Positions 4,742 to 6,531 of a stretch of 6,531 bases of DNA are shown piece by piece. How positions within the stretch are numbered: position 1 is the first letter of the stretch; each line of letters starts with the position of its first letter. The stretch comes from VBDM01 sp049663805 (GTDB taxonomy: Bacteria; Pseudomonadota; Gammaproteobacteria; Burkholderiales; SG8-39). The position numbers were made by a program, and so were the translations under genes. The notes under the pieces are model-generated. The model searched no databases. It had not been told where the DNA came from and saw only the letters and a list, made by a program, of their open reading frames with translations. Location: contig JBATEB010000190.1 in the NCBI GenBank assembly GCA_049663805.1, forward strand, positions 1 to 6,531, given 5' to 3'.

Positions 4742-6276
4742 GCGGAAGCAACGGGAATCCTGAAATCCCGGATGCGCTTTGCCCACTCGGCCGGGCCGCT
4801 CTGGTGCACCGAGCCGCCGTTGGCGTCGACCGCGACGGTGACCGGCATGTCCTTCACCTCGAACTCGTAGATCGCTTCCATCCCGAGGTCCTCGAAGGCG
4901 AGGACCCGCGAGCGCCGGATCGCGCGAGCGACGAGGTAGGCGGCGCCGCCGACGGCGATCAGGGAGGCGGCCCGGTGGCGGCGGATCGCCTCGATCGCCG
5001 CGGGCCCGCGCTCGCCCTTGCCGATCATGGCGGCGAGGCCGGTCTGTCCGAGCATCATCTCGGTGAACTTGTCCATGCGGGTCGCGGTGGTCGGACCGGC
5101 GGGACCGACGACTTCGTCGCGGACCGGGTCGACCGGACCGACGTAGTAGATCACGCGGTGGGTGAAGTCCACCGGCAGCTTTTCGCCGCGGGCGAGCATG
5201 TCTTCGATGCGCTGGTGCGCGGCGTCGCGGCCGGTGAGCAGGCGCCCCGAGAGCAGCAGCGTCTCGCCGGGTTTCCACCCGGCCGCCTCCTCGCGCGTCA
5301 GCGTATCGAGGTTGACGCGCCGGGACTGCGTGCTCGGCGTCCAGGCGATCTTGGGCCAGTCCTCCAGCGACGGCGGCTCGAACTGCGCGGGGCCGAAGCC
5401 CGCAAGCGTGAAATGCACGTGGCGGGTCGCGGCGCAGTTGGGGATCATGCCGATCGGCTTGTTCGCCGCGTGCGTCGGCCAGGTGCGGATCTTGACGTCC
5501 AGCACCGTCGAGAGGCCGCCCAGGCCCTGCGCGCCGATCCCGAGCTGGTTGACCTTTTCGTACAGCTCCAGCCGCAGCGCTTCGTACTGGTCGCGAGGGC
5601 CCCGCGCCAGCAGCTCCGACATGTCGATCGGTTCCATCAGGACTTCCTTCGCCATCGCCATCGCCTTCTCGGCGGTGCCGCCGATGCCGATTCCGAGCAT
5701 CCCCGGCGGGCACCAGCCCGCGCCCATCGTGGGAACGGTCTCGAGCACCCAGTCGACCACCGAGTCGGAAGGGTTGAGCATGGCGAATTTCGATTTCGCC
5801 TCGGACCCGCCGCCTTTCGCCGCGACGTCGATTTCCACCGTTTCGCCGGGAACCAGCTCCATGCTGACCACCGCCGGGGTGTTGTCCCGCGTGTTGCGGC
5901 GGGCGAACTGCGGATCCTCCAGCACCGAGGCGCGCAGCGGGTTGTCCGGGTCGAGATAGGCGCGGCGCACCCCTTCGTTCACCGCGTCGCACACCGAGGG
6001 AAACGCGGAGCCCGAAAAGCCCTCGAAGCGCACGCCCATCCCGATCTTCAGGAACACGTTGACGATTCCGGTGTCCTGGCAGATCGGCCGGCGGCCCTCG
6101 GCGCACATGCGCGAGTTGGCGAGGATCTGGGCGATCGCGTCCTTCGCCGCCGGCGACTGCTCGCGCTCGTAGGCGCGCGCGAGGTGCTGGAGGTAATCGC
6201 GCGGGTGGTAATAGCTGATGTACTGCAGCGCGTCGGCGATGCTCTCGATCAGGTGGTCCTGCTTGATGACGGTCAT
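4738..6276 (-). CDS. fumA: Class I [4Fe-4S] fumarate hydratase (fumarase)
   Basis: This gene encodes a 512-residue class I fumarase, which interconverts fumarate and L-malate in the TCA cycle using an oxygen-sensitive 4Fe-4S cluster. Counting from ATG 6276, the cluster ligands are Cys66 (RPICQDTG), Cys189 (GWCPPGMLG) and Cys281 (PNCAATRHVHF). Spacing fits E. coli FumA (105, 224, 318). By comparison with the Leishmania enzyme, Asp68, His269, Arg350 (GRDAAH), Thr396 and Arg400 (GPTTATRMD) and Lys420 (GKGER) cover the known active-site residues. Both the N-terminal and C-terminal domains are in one chain and complete. ATG 6276 is chosen over TTG 6312 because a good -10 box (6312-6317) covers that TTG. 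A related dehydratase such as tartrate dehydratase is possible but less likely. The gene heads the minus-strand array and is divergent from acs. Its cluster depends on Fe-S assembly of the isc kind. Confidence 0.93.
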   Translation of the reverse strand: MTVIKQDHLIESIADALQYISYYHPRDYLQHLARAYEREQSPAAKDAIAQILANSRMCAEGRRPICQDTGIVNVFLKIGMGVRFEGFSGSAFPSVCDAVNEGVRRAYLDPDNPLRASVLEDPQFARRNTRDNTPAVVSMELVPGETVEIDVAAKGGGSEAKSKFAMLNPSDSVVDWVLETVPTMGAGWCPPGMLGIGIGGTAEKAMAMAKEVLMEPIDMSELLARGPRDQYEALRLELYEKVNQLGIGAQGLGGLSTVLDVKIRTWPTHAANKPIGMIPNCAATRHVHFTLAGFGPAQFEPPSLEDWPKIAWTPSTQSRRVNLDTLTREEAAGWKPGETLLLSGRLLTGRDAAHQRIEDMLARGEKLPVDFTHRVIYYVGPVDPVRDEVVGPAGPTTATRMDKFTEMMLGQTGLAAMIGKGERGPAAIEAIRRHRAASLIAVGGAAYLVARAIRRSRVLAFEDLGMEAIYEFEVKDMPVTVAVDANGGSVHQSGPAEWAKRIRDFRIPVASA

Positions 6277-6311
6277 GGGTGCGGCGGGAAACGATTCGCG
6301 GCGGGGCGACA

Positions 6312-6317
6312 AGTATA
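6312..6317 (-). promoter_or_regulatory. Candidate -10 box for the fumarase array
   Basis: On the minus strand the hexamer reads TATACT, one base from the sigma-70 consensus TATAAT. No good -35 is seen at 16-18 bases upstream, so an activator may be needed. It would start RNA near 6305 and leave a leader of about 30 bases before ATG 6276. Confidence 0.45.
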
Positions 6318-6337
6318 CCGGTTCGCTTGTGCGCCGG

Positions 6338-6366
6338 TTGCAGCGCCCGAGGCGCGTCGGTAGACT
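6338..6366 (+). promoter_or_regulatory. Candidate sigma-70 promoter for acs
   Basis: TTGCAG at 6338-6343 and TAGACT at 6361-6366 are separated by exactly 17 bases. Both match the consensus only partly. RNA would start near 6373, leaving a leader of about 57 bases before the acs ATG. Confidence 0.35.
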
Positions 6367-6415
6367 TGGGCGTTCTCGCGCCGCACTCGGCGGACCCCGG
6401 CAAACACGTTCTAAA

Positions 6416-6421
6416 AAGGAG
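6416..6421 (+). promoter_or_regulatory. Strong ribosome binding site of acs
   Basis: AAGGAG within a short A-rich run lies 8 bases before the ATG at 6430. It is the clearest Shine-Dalgarno site in the window and fixes the acs start. Confidence 0.85.
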
Positions 6422-6429
6422 ATTCATCC

Positions 6430-6531
6430 ATGGCCGACGCAACCATCGAATCGGTGCTCCAGGAGGACCGGCTGTTCCCGCCGTCCCCGGAGTTCGTAAA
6501 ACAAGCCAACGTCTCGGGCATGGCCGCCTAC
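6430..6531 (+). CDS. acs: Acetyl-CoA synthetase, N-terminal fragment (3' truncated)
   Basis: The first 34 codons of a gene run off the window edge. The residues IESVLQEDRLFPPSPEFVKQANVSGMAAY match the start of AMP-forming acetyl-CoA synthetase (the ACAS N-terminal region), an enzyme that activates acetate to acetyl-CoA with ATP. The wording around FPPSPEFVKQANVSG is typical of betaproteobacterial Acs. The ATG is backed by a strong ribosome site. The adenylation domain lies outside the window, so a related acyl-CoA synthetase such as propionyl-CoA synthetase cannot be fully ruled out, though the match is closer to Acs. The gene is divergent from fumarase and shares its control region. Confidence 0.85.
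   Translation, partial: MADATIESVLQEDRLFPPSPEFVKQANVSGMAAY

Larger units (their letters stand above)
6277..6429. promoter_or_regulatory. Divergent fumarase/acs control region
   Basis: This gene-free region of 153 bases separates two divergent starts and should hold both promoters. It contains the best promoter-like boxes in the window on each strand, a direct repeat CCGGTT at 6318-6323 and 6334-6339, and a GCGCC-CGA-GGCGC inverted repeat at 6343-6355. The last could be an operator because it lies in the spacer of the proposed plus-strand promoter. No known regulator site is recognised. Confidence 0.6.

Noticed and set aside
4561..6363. A 600-codon open frame on the plus strand opposite fumarase
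   Set aside because: It is rich in Arg, Ala, His and Asp with no recognisable domain, and lies antisense to a complete fumarase with all catalytic residues. Long antisense frames are expected in GC-rich genes.
4682..6442. A 586-codon frame on the minus strand overlapping fumarase and running through the control region
   Set aside because: Its translation is low-complexity Arg/Gly/Pro and shows no family. Only its last 19 codons, outside fumarase, are discussed separately.
1..6531. CRISPR array, insertion sequence, tRNA, rRNA or phage attachment site
   Set aside because: I found no regularly spaced repeats, transposase, terminal inverted repeats or tRNA-like fold; almost the whole window is explained by protein genes.

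Overview
The window is GC-rich chromosomal DNA, most likely from a betaproteobacterium. The reasons are the hscA-fdx-iscX order, which is the standard 3' end of a beta/gamma-proteobacterial isc operon, the style of the acetyl-CoA synthetase N-terminus, and the class I fumarase. The genus cannot be fixed from sequence alone. Nearly every base is in a gene; the only sizeable gene-free stretch is the divergent fumarase/acs control region at about 6277-6429.

Layout. (1) 1-1010, plus strand: the end of the Fe-S cluster assembly operon, with the C-terminal part of the chaperone HscA, the 2Fe-2S ferredoxin Fdx and the small protein IscX, separated by 6-8 bases. (2) 1034-1843, minus strand: a stand-alone FkbM-family SAM methyltransferase, convergent with iscX. 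(3) 1894-6276, minus strand: a compact array read from right to left, consisting of class I [4Fe-4S] fumarase, a 208-residue protein of uncertain function resembling dimeric alpha/beta-barrel proteins, an EamA/DMT-type ten-helix transporter, the beta (catalytic) subunit of a LigAB-type extradiol dioxygenase, and its small alpha subunit. Gaps in this array are 10-52 bases or there are 4-base stop/start overlaps, so a single transcript is likely. FkbM follows 50 bases downstream on the same strand and may be a passenger on it. (4) 6430-6531, plus strand: the first 34 codons of acetyl-CoA synthetase, divergent from fumarase.

How the genes may work together. The isc genes mature Fe-S proteins, and fumarase here is one such client. 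LigAB opens the ring of a protocatechuate-like catechol carboxylate, and the meta-cleavage route ends in pyruvate and oxaloacetate. The transporter beside it could move an aromatic acid or a product. Fumarase and acetyl-CoA synthetase feed central carbon metabolism. The functional link between fumarase and the dioxygenase is inferred from gene packing only; no other ring-cleavage pathway gene lies in the window.

No completely new system is evident. The points most worth a second look are the beta-before-alpha order of the dioxygenase genes, the unassigned protein between fumarase and the transporter, and a 19-codon open frame whose start overlaps the fumarase stop and whose stop overlaps the next start, both as ATGA.
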